DNA of 64,000 nucleotides from the NCBI GenBank assembly GCA_044224905.1, contig JBGAJN010000003.1, positions 310,001 to 374,000 on the forward strand. Reading direction: 5' to 3'. A program made the translations under genes and the position numbers. The notes under the pieces were generated by a model. It ran no database searches and was not told where the DNA came from. It saw only the letters and a program-made list of their open reading frames with translations. Source of the DNA: JBGAJN01 sp044224905 (GTDB lineage Bacteria; Verrucomicrobiota; Verrucomicrobiia; Limisphaerales; JBGAJN01). Shown here piece after piece: positions 8,445 to 16,543 of the stretch (its first letter is position 1; the number at the start of each line of letters is the position of its first letter).

Positions 8445-9514
8445 ATTTTCTGCCCCAACGTTCATCGTTAGTCGCGCAAGCAGTAAACAGCCTCCGTGAC
8501 GGTCTGCAACGCGGCCTTTGGGTCGAACAACTGCCCGGTGAACGCAGCCTGTGCGCGCGGATGAACATTAGCCGGCCGACGCTACGGGCCGCGCTGGACC
8601 AACTGCAACGGGAAGGGTGGATCGGCGTCGCGCACGGGAAGCGGCGGTTGATTCTTCAAGGCGCGGCGCGCAAAACCAGCGTGCGGGCGAACGTCATCGG
8701 ACTGCTGACGCCGCTGCCGCTTCAGCAAGTTCCTCCATTCGCGCTCTTCTGGCTTGATCGGTTGCGCGAGTTGCTCGAAACGGCGGGCTATCAATTGGAG
8801 ATTCACAGTGGGCGAACCTGGTTTGGATCACGACCCGAGCGGGCGCTCGAAAGCCTCGTGCATCAATCGCCGTCCGCCGCGTGGGTCATTTTTCTCTCCA
8901 ACGAGGCGATGCAACGCTGGTTCGTTCGGCGTGGCTTGCCGTGTGTTTTGTCCGGGACGTGCCATCCCGGGATCGATCTGCCGTCGGTCGACGTGGACTA
9001 CCGTGCGCTTTGCCGGCACGCTGCGGCGAAGTTGCTCGCGCATCGGCATCGACGGATTGCTTTGCTAATTCAGAACACCGGACAAGCGGGCGATCGCGAA
9101 AGTGAACTCGGCTTTCGCGAAGCGTTCCGCGGCGACGTCGGCACCGAAGCCAAACCGATCATCGCGCATCATCATGAATCGGCTGATGGCATTCGGACCT
9201 GTCTCGACCAACTGCTGCGACAACGTCCGGCGCCCACGGCGTTTCTCGTGGCGAAATCGATGCCGGCACTGACAGTGCTCGGTTACCTGATGCAACGCGG
9301 ACTCCGCATTCCTCAAGACGCGGCGGTGATGGCGCGTGACGACGATCATTTTCTGGAGTTCACTGCGCCGTTGCTGGCGCGGTATCGCTACGATCCGGAC
9401 CTGCATGCGCGACGTTTGTTCCGCGCGGTGATGCAGGTGGCCCGGGGTGAGTTGCCTTCCCGCCAACAATTGCGCGCCTTGCCCGAGTTCATCACCGGCG
9501 AAACGATCGGCTGA
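8441..9514 (+). CDS. GntR-type winged-helix / LacI-type sensor transcriptional regulator
   Basis: 357 residues. Residues about 8-75 form a GntR winged helix: an amphipathic first helix, the P-G-E-R-x-L-C-A-R segment, then the recognition helix around ISRPTLRAALDQLQREG and a basic wing (HGKRRLI). Residues about 82-350 are a LacI/periplasmic-binding-protein-like effector domain (start NVIGLLTP; LPSVDVDYRAL; RRIALLIQN; AAVMARDDDHFLEF). Such regulators bind a sugar or sugar acid in the C-terminal domain. It is divergent from the sialidase operon with 118 bases between start codons, and dyads cover both promoter elements, so I infer it controls that operon and itself. No Shine-Dalgarno precedes the ATG. 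A later ATG at residue 41 would cut the HTH and is excluded. Confidence 0.85.
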   Translation: MHFLPQRSSLVAQAVNSLRDGLQRGLWVEQLPGERSLCARMNISRPTLRAALDQLQREGWIGVAHGKRRLILQGAARKTSVRANVIGLLTPLPLQQVPPFALFWLDRLRELLETAGYQLEIHSGRTWFGSRPERALESLVHQSPSAAWVIFLSNEAMQRWFVRRGLPCVLSGTCHPGIDLPSVDVDYRALCRHAAAKLLAHRHRRIALLIQNTGQAGDRESELGFREAFRGDVGTEAKPIIAHHHESADGIRTCLDQLLRQRPAPTAFLVAKSMPALTVLGYLMQRGLRIPQDAAVMARDDDHFLEFTAPLLARYRYDPDLHARRLFRAVMQVARGELPSRQQLRALPEFITGETIG

Positions 9515-9536
9515 GCATCCCCCAAGCGGCGCGGCG

Positions 9537-9564
9537 TTGACTCGCGGCGGCAATTCTGTAGTTT
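9537..9564 (+). promoter_or_regulatory. Predicted sigma70-type promoter
   Basis: TTGACT (9537-9542), 16 bases, TAGTTT (9559-9564). Transcription would start about 18 bases before the GTG at 9590 and include the GAAGGA ribosome-binding site at 9579-9584. Confidence 0.5.
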
Positions 9565-9589
9565 CGCCGCCAACAATCGAAGGACCCGC

Positions 9590-10435
9590 GTGGACATAAA
9601 GAAAGCCATCATTACTGCGGCTGGGAAAACTCAGCGCACGCTGCCGTTGCAAACGCTCGTCGACCGCGACGGCGTCACCAAGACCGCCCTCAGCATTATT
9701 ATCGAGGAAACGCTCGCCGCCGGCGCGGAAGAGATTTGCCTCGTCGTGCATCCCGGCGATCAAGCCGCCTATACGGCTGCGGCTGGAGCGCACGCGAGCC
9801 GGTTGCATTTTGTCGAACAAGCGCAACCGCTCGGCTACGGCCACGCCGTGCAATGTGCGCGGAGTTTCACGGGCAACAAACCTTTTCTGTTGCTCGTTGG
9901 TGATCATCTCTACGTGAGCGTCGGACAGAAACGTTGCGCGCAGCAACTCGTGGAAATTGCGAAAGCGGAATCGTGCGCGGTGTCCGCGGTGCAATCCACG
10001 CACGAGAGCAAGCTGCCATTTTACGGCGCCGTGGGTGGCAAACTCGCCGCGGGCGCGAAGGGCCTCTACGAAATTGAAAACGTTCTCGAGAAGCCCACGC
10101 CGACCGAGGCGGAGCAAAAGCTCGACGTGCCCGGATTGCGCGCCGGTCACTATCTCTGCTTCTTCGGCATGCACGTGCTCACGCCGCTCGTGATGGATTT
10201 GCTCGGCGAAGAAGTCGCGCGAGTGGGCGCGAAGGGTGGCGTCGCCTTGACTCACGCGCTCGCGAAGCTGGCCAAGCGTGAGCGTTACCTCGCTTGCGAA
10301 GTTCAGGGCCGGCGTTACGACATCGGCGTGACCTACGGTTTACTCACGGCGCAACTCGCGCTTGCGCTCGATGGTCAGGACCGGGACGAAGTGCTGGCCA
10401 CGTTGGTTGAACTGCTCGCCACCCGCGCCAAGTAA
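9590..10435 (+). CDS. GalU-like sugar-1-phosphate nucleotidyltransferase (variant signature)
   Basis: 281 residues from a GTG start, with the Shine-Dalgarno GAAGGA 5 bases upstream. The fold is a GT-A nucleotidyltransferase. The N-terminus KAIITAAGKTQRTLP aligns with the nucleotide-binding loop of UTP-glucose-1-phosphate uridylyltransferases, but the usual G-x-G-T-R is G-K-T-Q-R. The PKEML region is replaced by a DGVTKTALS stretch. Later blocks fit GalU: FVEQAQPLGYGHAVQCA (sugar/uracil region), LLVGDHLY (metal-binding D-x), YGAVGG, and YDIGVTYGLL near the end. Length is close to GalU (about 290). It ends 1 base before the next gene, a kinase-pyrophosphorylase fusion, so both probably serve one sugar-nucleotide pathway. 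Given the changed loop, the sugar and NTP specificity are open. Confidence 0.75.
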   Translation: MDIKKAIITAAGKTQRTLPLQTLVDRDGVTKTALSIIIEETLAAGAEEICLVVHPGDQAAYTAAAGAHASRLHFVEQAQPLGYGHAVQCARSFTGNKPFLLLVGDHLYVSVGQKRCAQQLVEIAKAESCAVSAVQSTHESKLPFYGAVGGKLAAGAKGLYEIENVLEKPTPTEAEQKLDVPGLRAGHYLCFFGMHVLTPLVMDLLGEEVARVGAKGGVALTHALAKLAKRERYLACEVQGRRYDIGVTYGLLTAQLALALDGQDRDEVLATLVELLATRAK

Positions 10436-10436
10436 C

Positions 10437-13400
10437 ATGTCTGGCAAGCTTGTCTCCATCATCACGGCGACGGATCCCGCCGTTCGCAACCAATCGCTCG
10501 ACGCCTTCTGCCGACCGGCCTCGCTGAAAGAACTGCTCGCGGAGTGCGCCGAGCTCGATGCGTTCCGGCGCCAGTCCGAGAACTTGTATGAACGCGTCCG
10601 CGCGTTGTTTTTTCTCTACGCGATTCATCGCTTTCAACTGCCGTTGAAATCCGGGATCAACTTGCGCGGGCTCGTCCCGTTCAAAGGCTACGAGCACTTG
10701 CTCCATCGCCGCTTCGAGGAGGCGATTGATGATTTCATTAAAGTTCAGGAGACCGACGGGCCCAGCGACGGCATCTCCAGCGCGCTCGCCGCGGCATATC
10801 ATCGCCTCGCGTTTCAAACGCTCGCCGATCAGGTGCGTCGTAGTGTGCGCACGGTGCGCGGCAATCAGTGGATGTTCCGCATGGGCCATCCCGCGGATCA
10901 ACCGCTGCGTTTGCGGCGCGAGCTGCTTGAACGCAGTGCCGACGGCACGTTCCCGATTCTTCGCGAGACCACGCCCGTGCGCATGGACCTCACGCACAGC
11001 GCGTGGAGCGACATATTCTTCCTCGGCATGGATTATCCCGAGGGCGCGAAGGTGCTGAACGTCTCCATCGACCTCGGCGTCCATGGCCGCGATGCCGCGC
11101 CCAAGCCGCCGGTCGAGGCCTACTTGCGCGTGATTGAGGAGCCAGTGCTGCGCCTCACGAGCGTTGACCTGGGTGCCACGACGGACATCAACAACCTCGC
11201 GGAGGTGTTCGACTTCGCGCGCGATTACCTTGGCTTGCTGAAGGCGGCGATCATCGCGTCCGGGATTGTCCCTCCGGGCATCGAAGGCTCTGGGCAAAGT
11301 CTGGAAGAGTTGCTCGCGCAGATTGTTGGCCCCGGTCGCGGGCTCGAAATCGTCAGCAGCGTGAACAACATCCCGAAAGGTTCGCGCCTCGCGGTCTCGA
11401 CCAACTTGCTCGCCGCGCTCGTGAGTCTCTGCATGCGCGCGACTGGGCAGGCCGCGTCGCTCACGGGACAACTCGAGGAAAGCGAACGCCGGCTCGTGCT
11501 CGCGCGTGCGCTACTTGGTGAATGGCTCGGTGGCTCGGGGGGTGGTTGGCAGGATTCCGGTGGCGTTTGGCCCGGCATTAAACTCATCCAAGGCGCGGCC
11601 GCGGCGGCGGGCGATCCCGAGTCCGGCATCAGTCGCGGGCGGCTCATGCCCACGCACAAAGTATTCGATCGCGCCGAAATCTCTGACGAGGCGCGGAAGC
11701 GTTTGCAGGACTCGCTCGTGCTTGTTCACGGCGGCATGGCGCAAAACGTCGGCCCCATTCTCGAAATGGTGACGGAGAAATATCTGCTCCGCTCTGAGGC
11801 CGAGTGGAACGGACGTCAGGAAGCGCTCGGCGTGCTCGATGAAGTCATCGGCGCGTTGAAGCATGGCGATATCAAAGGCGTCGGCGCCGCGACCACGCGT
11901 AACTTCAAGCAGCCGATTCAAACCATCATTCCGTGGGCTTCGACTTATTACACCGAGCAGCTCATCGAAAAAGTGGGTGCGGAGTTCGGTCAGGATTTCT
12001 GGGGCTTCTGGATGCTCGGCGGCATGAGCGGCGGCGGCATGGGTTTCATCTTCGCGCCCAATCGCAAAGCCGAAGCGCAGAAGCGTCTGCAAGAAATCAT
12101 GTCGGCAACAAAGCGAGAACTTTCCGCCGCGCTGCCGTTCGCGATGGAGCCGGTGGTATACGACTTCGCGATCAATGAGCGCGGCACGTTCGCCGAATTG
12201 CTCGCGGCCGAGGCGGCGCTGATGCCGCAAGGTTACTACACGCTGACCGTGCCGCAGTTGTTGCGTCAGGACTTGCGCGAACTCTCGCCTCTGCGTCGCG
12301 CGGAATTGGACAAATTCGGCGCGGCGTGCCGGACGAATCCCGAGCTGCGCGGCATGGTCCAGACCTTGTTCGAGGTCATGCTCCCGCGCGCCAAGAGTGA
12401 CGGGGGCAAGAGCCAATCGCTCGCGACCTTGCTCGAACAAAATGGTTTCGATCGCGCCCAGCACGAACAGATTCGCGCTGATCTGAAAAATGCGCGCATT
12501 GGCCTGGCGCAAAATCGCCTTCCTCCCAACGCAGTGATCGAGGACGTGAAAGCCAATGACGTCGTTGACGCGAGTGGTTGGACGGCGGGTAAGAGTCCGA
12601 AAGATTTGAGTGAGGTCGGATTGAAGGCGCTGCGCAACGGTGAAGTTGCCGTCGTCACGCTCGCTGCGGGCGCGGGTTCGCGCTGGACGCAAGGGGCGGG
12701 TGTTTGCAAGGCGCTGCATCCGTTTTGCAAACTGGGCGGGCGTCACCGCACGTTCATGGAAACGCACCTCGCGAAGAGTCGTCGCACGAGCAAAGCGACC
12801 GGCAGCCCATTGCCGCACATCTTCACGACGAGTTACCTCACGCACGCGCCCACGGAGGAATTCCTGGTGCGGCAGAAGAATTACGGCTACGCAGGCGAAC
12901 TTCTGCTCTCGCGTGGAAAATCGGTCGGCTTGCGCATGGTGCCGGTGATTCGCGATCTGCGTTTCGCGTGGGAGGAAATGCCGCAGCAGATGCTCGACGA
13001 ACAGCAGCAAAAAGTTCGCGAGAGTCTGCGCTCGGCGTTGGTCCGCTGGGCGCTCGGCGCGGGCGAGGGGAGTGATTACACTGACAACTTGCCGCTGCAA
13101 TGCCTGCACCCGATCGGTCACTGGTATGAGGTGCCGAATTTGTTGCGCAACGGTCTGCTCGCCGATCTGCTCAAGCGCCAGCCGCAGTTGAAATATCTTT
13201 TGCTCCACAACATCGACACGCTCGGCGCGGACGTCGATCCGGCGTTGCTCGGGCAGCACATTCGCTCCGGCGCCTGCCTTACGTATGAAGTTATCACGCG
13301 CCGACTCGATGATCGCGGTGGCGGTTTGGCACGTGTGAACGGTCGCGTGCGACTCGTCGAAGGTCTCGCGATGCCGCGCGAGGAGGATGAGTTCCAACTC

Positions 13401-13769
13401 TCCTACTACAACTCAATGACCACGTGGATCGATATCGACAAGTTGCTCCACGCGTTCGGCCTCTCGCGCTCCGACCTCGCCAATGAGGAAAAGGTGACGT
13501 CGGCGATTCGCACGCTCGCGGCGCGGATGCCGACTTACATCACGTTGAAAGACGTGAAGAAGCGCTGGGGTCACGGGCAGGAAGACATTTTCCCCGTCGC
13601 ACAATTCGAAAAGCTCTGGGGCGACATGACCACGGTGCCGGAGATCGATTGCCGGTTCATAGTGGTTCCGCGTCCGCGTGGTCAACAGCTCAAGGACCAG
13701 GCGCAACTCGACGGCTGGCTGCGCGATGGTTCAGCGGCGCACGTCGAGTCTTTGTGTGAGTGGGCGTAA
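10437..13769 (+). CDS. GHMP (fucokinase-like) kinase fused to UDPGP-type pyrophosphorylase
   Basis: 1110 residues from the ATG at 10437, 1 base after the previous stop; the frame is open further upstream but that overlaps the previous gene. Residues about 1-190 are helical and unassigned. Residues about 200-590 look like a GHMP kinase of the L-fucokinase kind: the phosphate-loop-like PKGSRLAVSTNLLAA (313-327) and the fucokinase hallmark GGGWQDSGG (368-376) followed by GIKLI. Residues about 700-1080 form a UDPGP (eukaryote-type UTP-sugar-1-P uridylyltransferase) domain: LAAGAGSRWTQGAGVCKAL (742-760) and LLLHNIDTLGADV (921-933). The known bacterial Fkp joins the same two activities, but with the pyrophosphorylase first. 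Likely it phosphorylates a free sugar and activates it to NDP-sugar in the cytoplasm. The kinase phosphate loop is divergent, so activity there is uncertain. Confidence 0.75.
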   Translation: MSGKLVSIITATDPAVRNQSLDAFCRPASLKELLAECAELDAFRRQSENLYERVRALFFLYAIHRFQLPLKSGINLRGLVPFKGYEHLLHRRFEEAIDDFIKVQETDGPSDGISSALAAAYHRLAFQTLADQVRRSVRTVRGNQWMFRMGHPADQPLRLRRELLERSADGTFPILRETTPVRMDLTHSAWSDIFFLGMDYPEGAKVLNVSIDLGVHGRDAAPKPPVEAYLRVIEEPVLRLTSVDLGATTDINNLAEVFDFARDYLGLLKAAIIASGIVPPGIEGSGQSLEELLAQIVGPGRGLEIVSSVNNIPKGSRLAVSTNLLAALVSLCMRATGQAASLTGQLEESERRLVLARALLGEWLGGSGGGWQDSGGVWPGIKLIQGAAAAAGDPESGISRGRLMPTHKVFDRAEISDEARKRLQDSLVLVHGGMAQNVGPILEMVTEKYLLRSEAEWNGRQEALGVLDEVIGALKHGDIKGVGAATTRNFKQPIQTIIPWASTYYTEQLIEKVGAEFGQDFWGFWMLGGMSGGGMGFIFAPNRKAEAQKRLQEIMSATKRELSAALPFAMEPVVYDFAINERGTFAELLAAEAALMPQGYYTLTVPQLLRQDLRELSPLRRAELDKFGAACRTNPELRGMVQTLFEVMLPRAKSDGGKSQSLATLLEQNGFDRAQHEQIRADLKNARIGLAQNRLPPNAVIEDVKANDVVDASGWTAGKSPKDLSEVGLKALRNGEVAVVTLAAGAGSRWTQGAGVCKALHPFCKLGGRHRTFMETHLAKSRRTSKATGSPLPHIFTTSYLTHAPTEEFLVRQKNYGYAGELLLSRGKSVGLRMVPVIRDLRFAWEEMPQQMLDEQQQKVRESLRSALVRWALGAGEGSDYTDNLPLQCLHPIGHWYEVPNLLRNGLLADLLKRQPQLKYLLLHNIDTLGADVDPALLGQHIRSGACLTYEVITRRLDDRGGGLARVNGRVRLVEGLAMPREEDEFQLSYYNSMTTWIDIDKLLHAFGLSRSDLANEEKVTSAIRTLAARMPTYITLKDVKKRWGHGQEDIFPVAQFEKLWGDMTTVPEIDCRFIVVPRPRGQQLKDQAQLDGWLRDGSAAHVESLCEWA

Positions 13770-13824
13770 ATGAGTCCTTTTGACGGTGCAGTTGGAGCGA
13801 GGGTGTGAAACCTGCGTTCCGTGA

Positions 13825-14358
13825 TCACAGCGCGATCCGATTCAGAATTTCGTCGGTGCGCAATTCGCGGAGCAGCATCGAGACGGTCTCGGTCTGCCCG
13901 GGTAAGATCAGCTCTGGCGCGATTTCTGAAAGTGGCTGGAGCACGAAGCGGCGGTGATGCGCGCGCGGGTGGGGGAGAATGAGCGTCGCCGATGCGCAGG
14001 TTTCCCCACTGAAGGCGATCAAATCCAAATCCAGCGGGCGCGGTTCGTTCAGGACCGTTTTGACCGCGCGGCCGAATTCCTTTTCGAGCGCCTGTAGTTT
14101 TTCCAAGAGCGTCTCCGGTGTTTCGTTCGCGCGCGGCACCAGGCCGACGACGGCATTCACGAACAGCGGTGAGCCCGGCGGACAATCGACCGGGGTACTT
14201 TGCCAAAGGGAGGAGTGAATTAGTGGTTGATCAGAAAATTTCTGCAGGCGATCCATCGCCCTGCGAATGGTCTGAGCAGAGTCTCCGAGGTTGGAACCTA
14301 AAGCGACAAAAGCGTGACCAGTTCCTTCTGCCTTCTTCGTTCTGCCTTCTGCCTTCAC
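13825..14358 (-). CDS. folK: 2-amino-4-hydroxy-6-hydroxymethyldihydropteridine diphosphokinase
   Basis: 177 residues from a GTG at 14358 that overlaps the dapB stop (GTGA). FolK transfers pyrophosphate from ATP to the pterin in folate synthesis. Family blocks are clear: FVALGSNLGDS near the N-terminus, SSLWQSTPVDCPPGSPLFVNAV (the Y-x-T and FxN region), the loop EPRPLDLDLIAF that binds ATP/Mg, and LPHPRAHHRRFVLQPLSEIAP. The first 14 codons after the GTG come from an intergenic-type CCTTCTG repeat and read VKAEGRTKKAEGTG, so the folded protein only begins after them. An ATG at 14415 would overlap dapB by 61 bases and is less likely. Translation is probably coupled to dapB. Confidence 0.88.
   Translation of the reverse strand: MKAEGRTKKAEGTGHAFVALGSNLGDSAQTIRRAMDRLQKFSDQPLIHSSLWQSTPVDCPPGSPLFVNAVVGLVPRANETPETLLEKLQALEKEFGRAVKTVLNEPRPLDLDLIAFSGETCASATLILPHPRAHHRRFVLQPLSEIAPELILPGQTETVSMLLRELRTDEILNRIAL
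14324..14358. repeat. CCTTCTG repeat at the folK 5' end
   Basis: On the + strand: CCTTCTG (14324-14330), CCTTCTTCGTTCTG (14331-14344), CCTTCTG (14345-14351), CCTTCAC (14352-14358). It looks like intergenic simple-sequence material and is translated on the - strand as the first residues of FolK. Confidence 0.6.
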
Positions 14359-15095
14359 TTCAGTCCCAGCACGTCCTGCATGTCGTAGATGCCGGGCTTT
14401 TGCTTCACAACCCATTGCGCGGCGCGGAGGGCGCCGTTGGCGAAGGTGTCGCGGCTAGAGGCTTTGTGCGTGAGTTCAACCCGCTCGCCTTGTGCGGCGA
14501 AGATGACTGTGTGGTCGCCGACGACGTCGCCGCCGCGAATGGCGTGAATGCCGATCTCGTCGTTCGTGCGTTCGCCCACGATACCTTCGCGACCGTGGCG
14601 AAGGGCTTCCTTGAGTTGGAGCTTGCGTACGTCGCCGAGGATCTCCAGCAAGGTAGTGGCAGTGCCGCTGGGCGCATCCTTCTTCAAGCGATGATGCATC
14701 TCCACGACTTCGAGATCGAAGCTCGGTCCGAGAATTTCCGCGGCCTTGCGCGTGAGCCAGAAGAGCGTGTTCACGCCGGTAGAATAGTTCGACGCCCACA
14801 CCATCGGGATGGCGGCTTGGTGACTGCGGATGACGGACTTCTCCGCGTCGCTGTGACCGGTGGTGCCGATGACGAGCGCTTTGTTGTGCTTCGCGCAAAG
14901 CTCGGCCACGACGGGGGTGACGTTGTGAAAGCTGAAGTCGATGATCGCGTCGCACGAGGGAATCAATGACTGAATGTCATCGCCTTGATCGACGGCGCCG
15001 ATGATCTGGAGCCCGGGAATGCGCGCCGCGCAGGAGATGAGAGTCTGGCCCATTCGGCCCTTGGAACCGTTGATGATGACTTTGGTCGTGTTCAC
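14355..15095 (-). CDS. dapB: 4-hydroxy-tetrahydrodipicolinate reductase
   Basis: 246 residues from a GTG at 15095. DapB reduces the dihydrodipicolinate precursor with NAD(P)H in lysine and diaminopimelate (cell wall) synthesis. Seen: the Rossmann loop NGSKGRMGQTLI (8-19), GTTGH (about 97-101), SNYSTGVN (substrate region), and the signature EMHHRLKKDAPSGTA (about 147-161) with the catalytic His-His/Lys. Length matches the shorter DapB forms. The gene is translationally coupled to folK. No convincing promoter or Shine-Dalgarno is seen directly upstream. Confidence 0.93.
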   Translation of the reverse strand: MNTTKVIINGSKGRMGQTLISCAARIPGLQIIGAVDQGDDIQSLIPSCDAIIDFSFHNVTPVVAELCAKHNKALVIGTTGHSDAEKSVIRSHQAAIPMVWASNYSTGVNTLFWLTRKAAEILGPSFDLEVVEMHHRLKKDAPSGTATTLLEILGDVRKLQLKEALRHGREGIVGERTNDEIGIHAIRGGDVVGDHTVIFAAQGERVELTHKASSRDTFANGALRAAQWVVKQKPGIYDMQDVLGLK

Positions 15096-15150
15096 AAATA
15101 TGTCCGGTGATCAAACCATGGCGATCGGTGAAATGCCAAGGAAACGTTGC

Positions 15151-15759
15151 TTAGGGATTGGCTCCCGCTCCGGTTTTGCGACGCCACCAAAGCATCAATT
15201 CCAGACCGGTGCGATTGGGATACGAGCGCGGCACCCACTCGGCGACCAAATCAAAGTCGGGCGAAAAACGACGAAGGAGTTCGTCACGTGTGGTTCCAAA
15301 CGGCGGTCCTTCGGTGTCGGGAATCAGGTAATTGACCGCGAGATAATTGCCGCCGGGCTGGAGCCAACGGAGGATAGCGCGTTGGTAGTCGTCGCGTCGG
15401 TTTGGATCGATCGCACAAAAGAGCGTGTGTTCGAAGATCCAATCGAAGGCGCGCGCCGGCGTGCCGCTCAGAAAATCTGTGCTCAGAATTTCCGCGGGGA
15501 GATTTGCTGCCGCGTTGCGCTCCTTGGCGAGGCGAACGGCGGATGGCGCGAGATCGAGGCCTGTCACCGCGAAACCCGCTTTCGCCCACGCGCGAACATC
15601 GTGGCCGGTGCCACAACCGGGCACGAGCACTGTGCCGCGCGGTAGTTCTGGGTGCGCCGCGAGAAAGTCGACTAGGCCGGGAGAAGGTGCGCCTTTCTCC
15701 CAAGGCATGTCGCCGGTTTGGTAACGCTTCTCCCACTCGGCTTCGTTCGAATTGCTCAT
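15151..15759 (-). CDS. TPMT-family (thiopurine/thiocyanate-type) SAM-dependent methyltransferase
   Basis: 202 residues from the ATG at 15759 (MSNSNEAEWEKRYQTG); the frame is open for 35 more codons upstream but they look non-protein-like. The family signature is strong: W-x-x-R-Y near the N-terminus, DMPWEKGAPSPGL, SAM-binding motif LVPGCGTGHDV (about 46-56), GLDLAP (motif II), and FEHTLFCAIDP plus PPFGTT. Members methylate thiol, selenium, tellurium or halide acceptors; the acceptor cannot be told from sequence. It stands between dapB (same strand, 55 bases away) and a structured non-coding region. No Shine-Dalgarno is visible. Confidence 0.85.
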   Translation of the reverse strand: MSNSNEAEWEKRYQTGDMPWEKGAPSPGLVDFLAAHPELPRGTVLVPGCGTGHDVRAWAKAGFAVTGLDLAPSAVRLAKERNAAANLPAEILSTDFLSGTPARAFDWIFEHTLFCAIDPNRRDDYQRAILRWLQPGGNYLAVNYLIPDTEGPPFGTTRDELLRRFSPDFDLVAEWVPRSYPNRTGLELMLWWRRKTGAGANP

Positions 15760-16115
15760 GGGGATTAGTTTGTGCCACTTGAGCCAAGTGCGCAAACGGA
15801 ACTGTCGATCAAGGCGTTTCCTGGGCGGTGAAAAACTCACGTATCGCGTCGAATTTTGGGGCACTGTCCCTGACGGGAAAGAGCCTTAGGTCAGGGCCGG
15901 GACTATCGCCATCGAATTGCTGTTCTAGTTCCTTCCTGAGCCCACAACCGGGGTTTCCCCGGTTCCTCGATCGAAGACAAAATGCTTCACTCACCCCTGG
16001 CTGTAATCGATAGGGTTTACAGCTTGGGTTGGCTGGCGACAGTTTATGTAAGGGCTGTCGCCGGCTTCCCCCGACAGTTCGGCTGTGGAATCGGTGCTTG
16101 GTGTGATCGACGACT
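15760..16115. other. Non-coding stretch with several dyads
   Basis: No convincing gene in 356 bases. It holds AACCGGGG-TTT-CCCCGGTT (15946-15964, 8-base perfect stem, 3-base loop) and GGCGACAG, 12 bases, CTGTCGCC (16035-16062), with a third CGACAG at 16072-16077 that could pair with the same CTGTCG. No T-run follows, so neither is an ordinary terminator. It may encode a structured RNA or be a remnant. Confidence 0.45.
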
Positions 16116-16385
16116 ATGATGTTTTTAGCTGTTGAACCCCGGATCGTTAGAAAAGACTCCATCGTCTATCTCCGCAATGATCTCCCGATCGGGTTTGGAA
16201 ATTCGGCCCCCATTGACATGTGTTCAAAACGCCGGCTTCTGACCAGAGGGTTTGTGCTGAGCGACGGCTTTGAGCGAGGGCGCCTGCGGGTCCGGTTTTC
16301 CTGCGACGGCAGGGAAGAGACGGTGGAATTCACTGCTTCACAAGCCGAGATCTATCTGGAATGCAATCCTTACCAGATGGCTTAG
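16116..16385 (+). CDS. Hypothetical small protein
   Basis: 89 residues (a second ATG follows at once). I do not recognise a family. The C-terminal half (GFVLSDGFERGRLRVRFSCD and TVEFTASQAEIYLECNP) has alternating hydrophobic residues typical of a small beta-rich domain and reads like protein rather than an antisense shadow. There is no Shine-Dalgarno, no signal peptide and no operon partner. The hairpin at 16408-16465 lies 20 bases downstream but its T-run favours the opposite strand. It could equally be a chance frame. Confidence 0.35.
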   Translation: MMFLAVEPRIVRKDSIVYLRNDLPIGFGNSAPIDMCSKRRLLTRGFVLSDGFERGRLRVRFSCDGREETVEFTASQAEIYLECNPYQMA

Positions 16386-16403
16386 CGTTCGATCTCCGTA
16401 GCG

Positions 16404-16465
16404 GCAAAACTCGGCTCATCGCTAGTTGCGCTTGAAGTGAACGCCGGACAACTGCGAGCCGAGTT
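16404..16465 (-). terminator. Hairpin terminator downstream of tRNA-Gly
   Basis: AACTCGGCTC (16408-16417) pairs with GAGCCGAGTT (16456-16465), a 10-base perfect stem, with an inner AGTTG/CAACT stem (16424-16428, 16449-16453). Read leftward the stem runs into TTTT. It lies about 80 bases beyond the tRNA 3' end. Confidence 0.55.
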
Positions 16466-16543
16466 CTAGGAGTTGTAGCGCCTTCCAGCGTCCGGATTCG
16501 CAGCAATCACAGAGCCGATTGGATTAGTAGAGGAGTTGAGAAG

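Noticed and set aside
11511..13397. Leftward open frame of about 628 codons opposite the kinase-pyrophosphorylase fusion
   Set aside because: Same reason: antisense to a conserved enzyme, R/H/E-rich, no ribosome-binding site or recognisable fold.
13770..13824. Possible terminator between the convergent fusion gene and folK
   Set aside because: No stem longer than 5 bases and no T-run were found.
15809..16162. Leftward open frame of 117 codons in the dyad-rich gap
   Set aside because: Composition is not protein-like (many R, S, P), it crosses both inverted repeats and has no ribosome-binding site.
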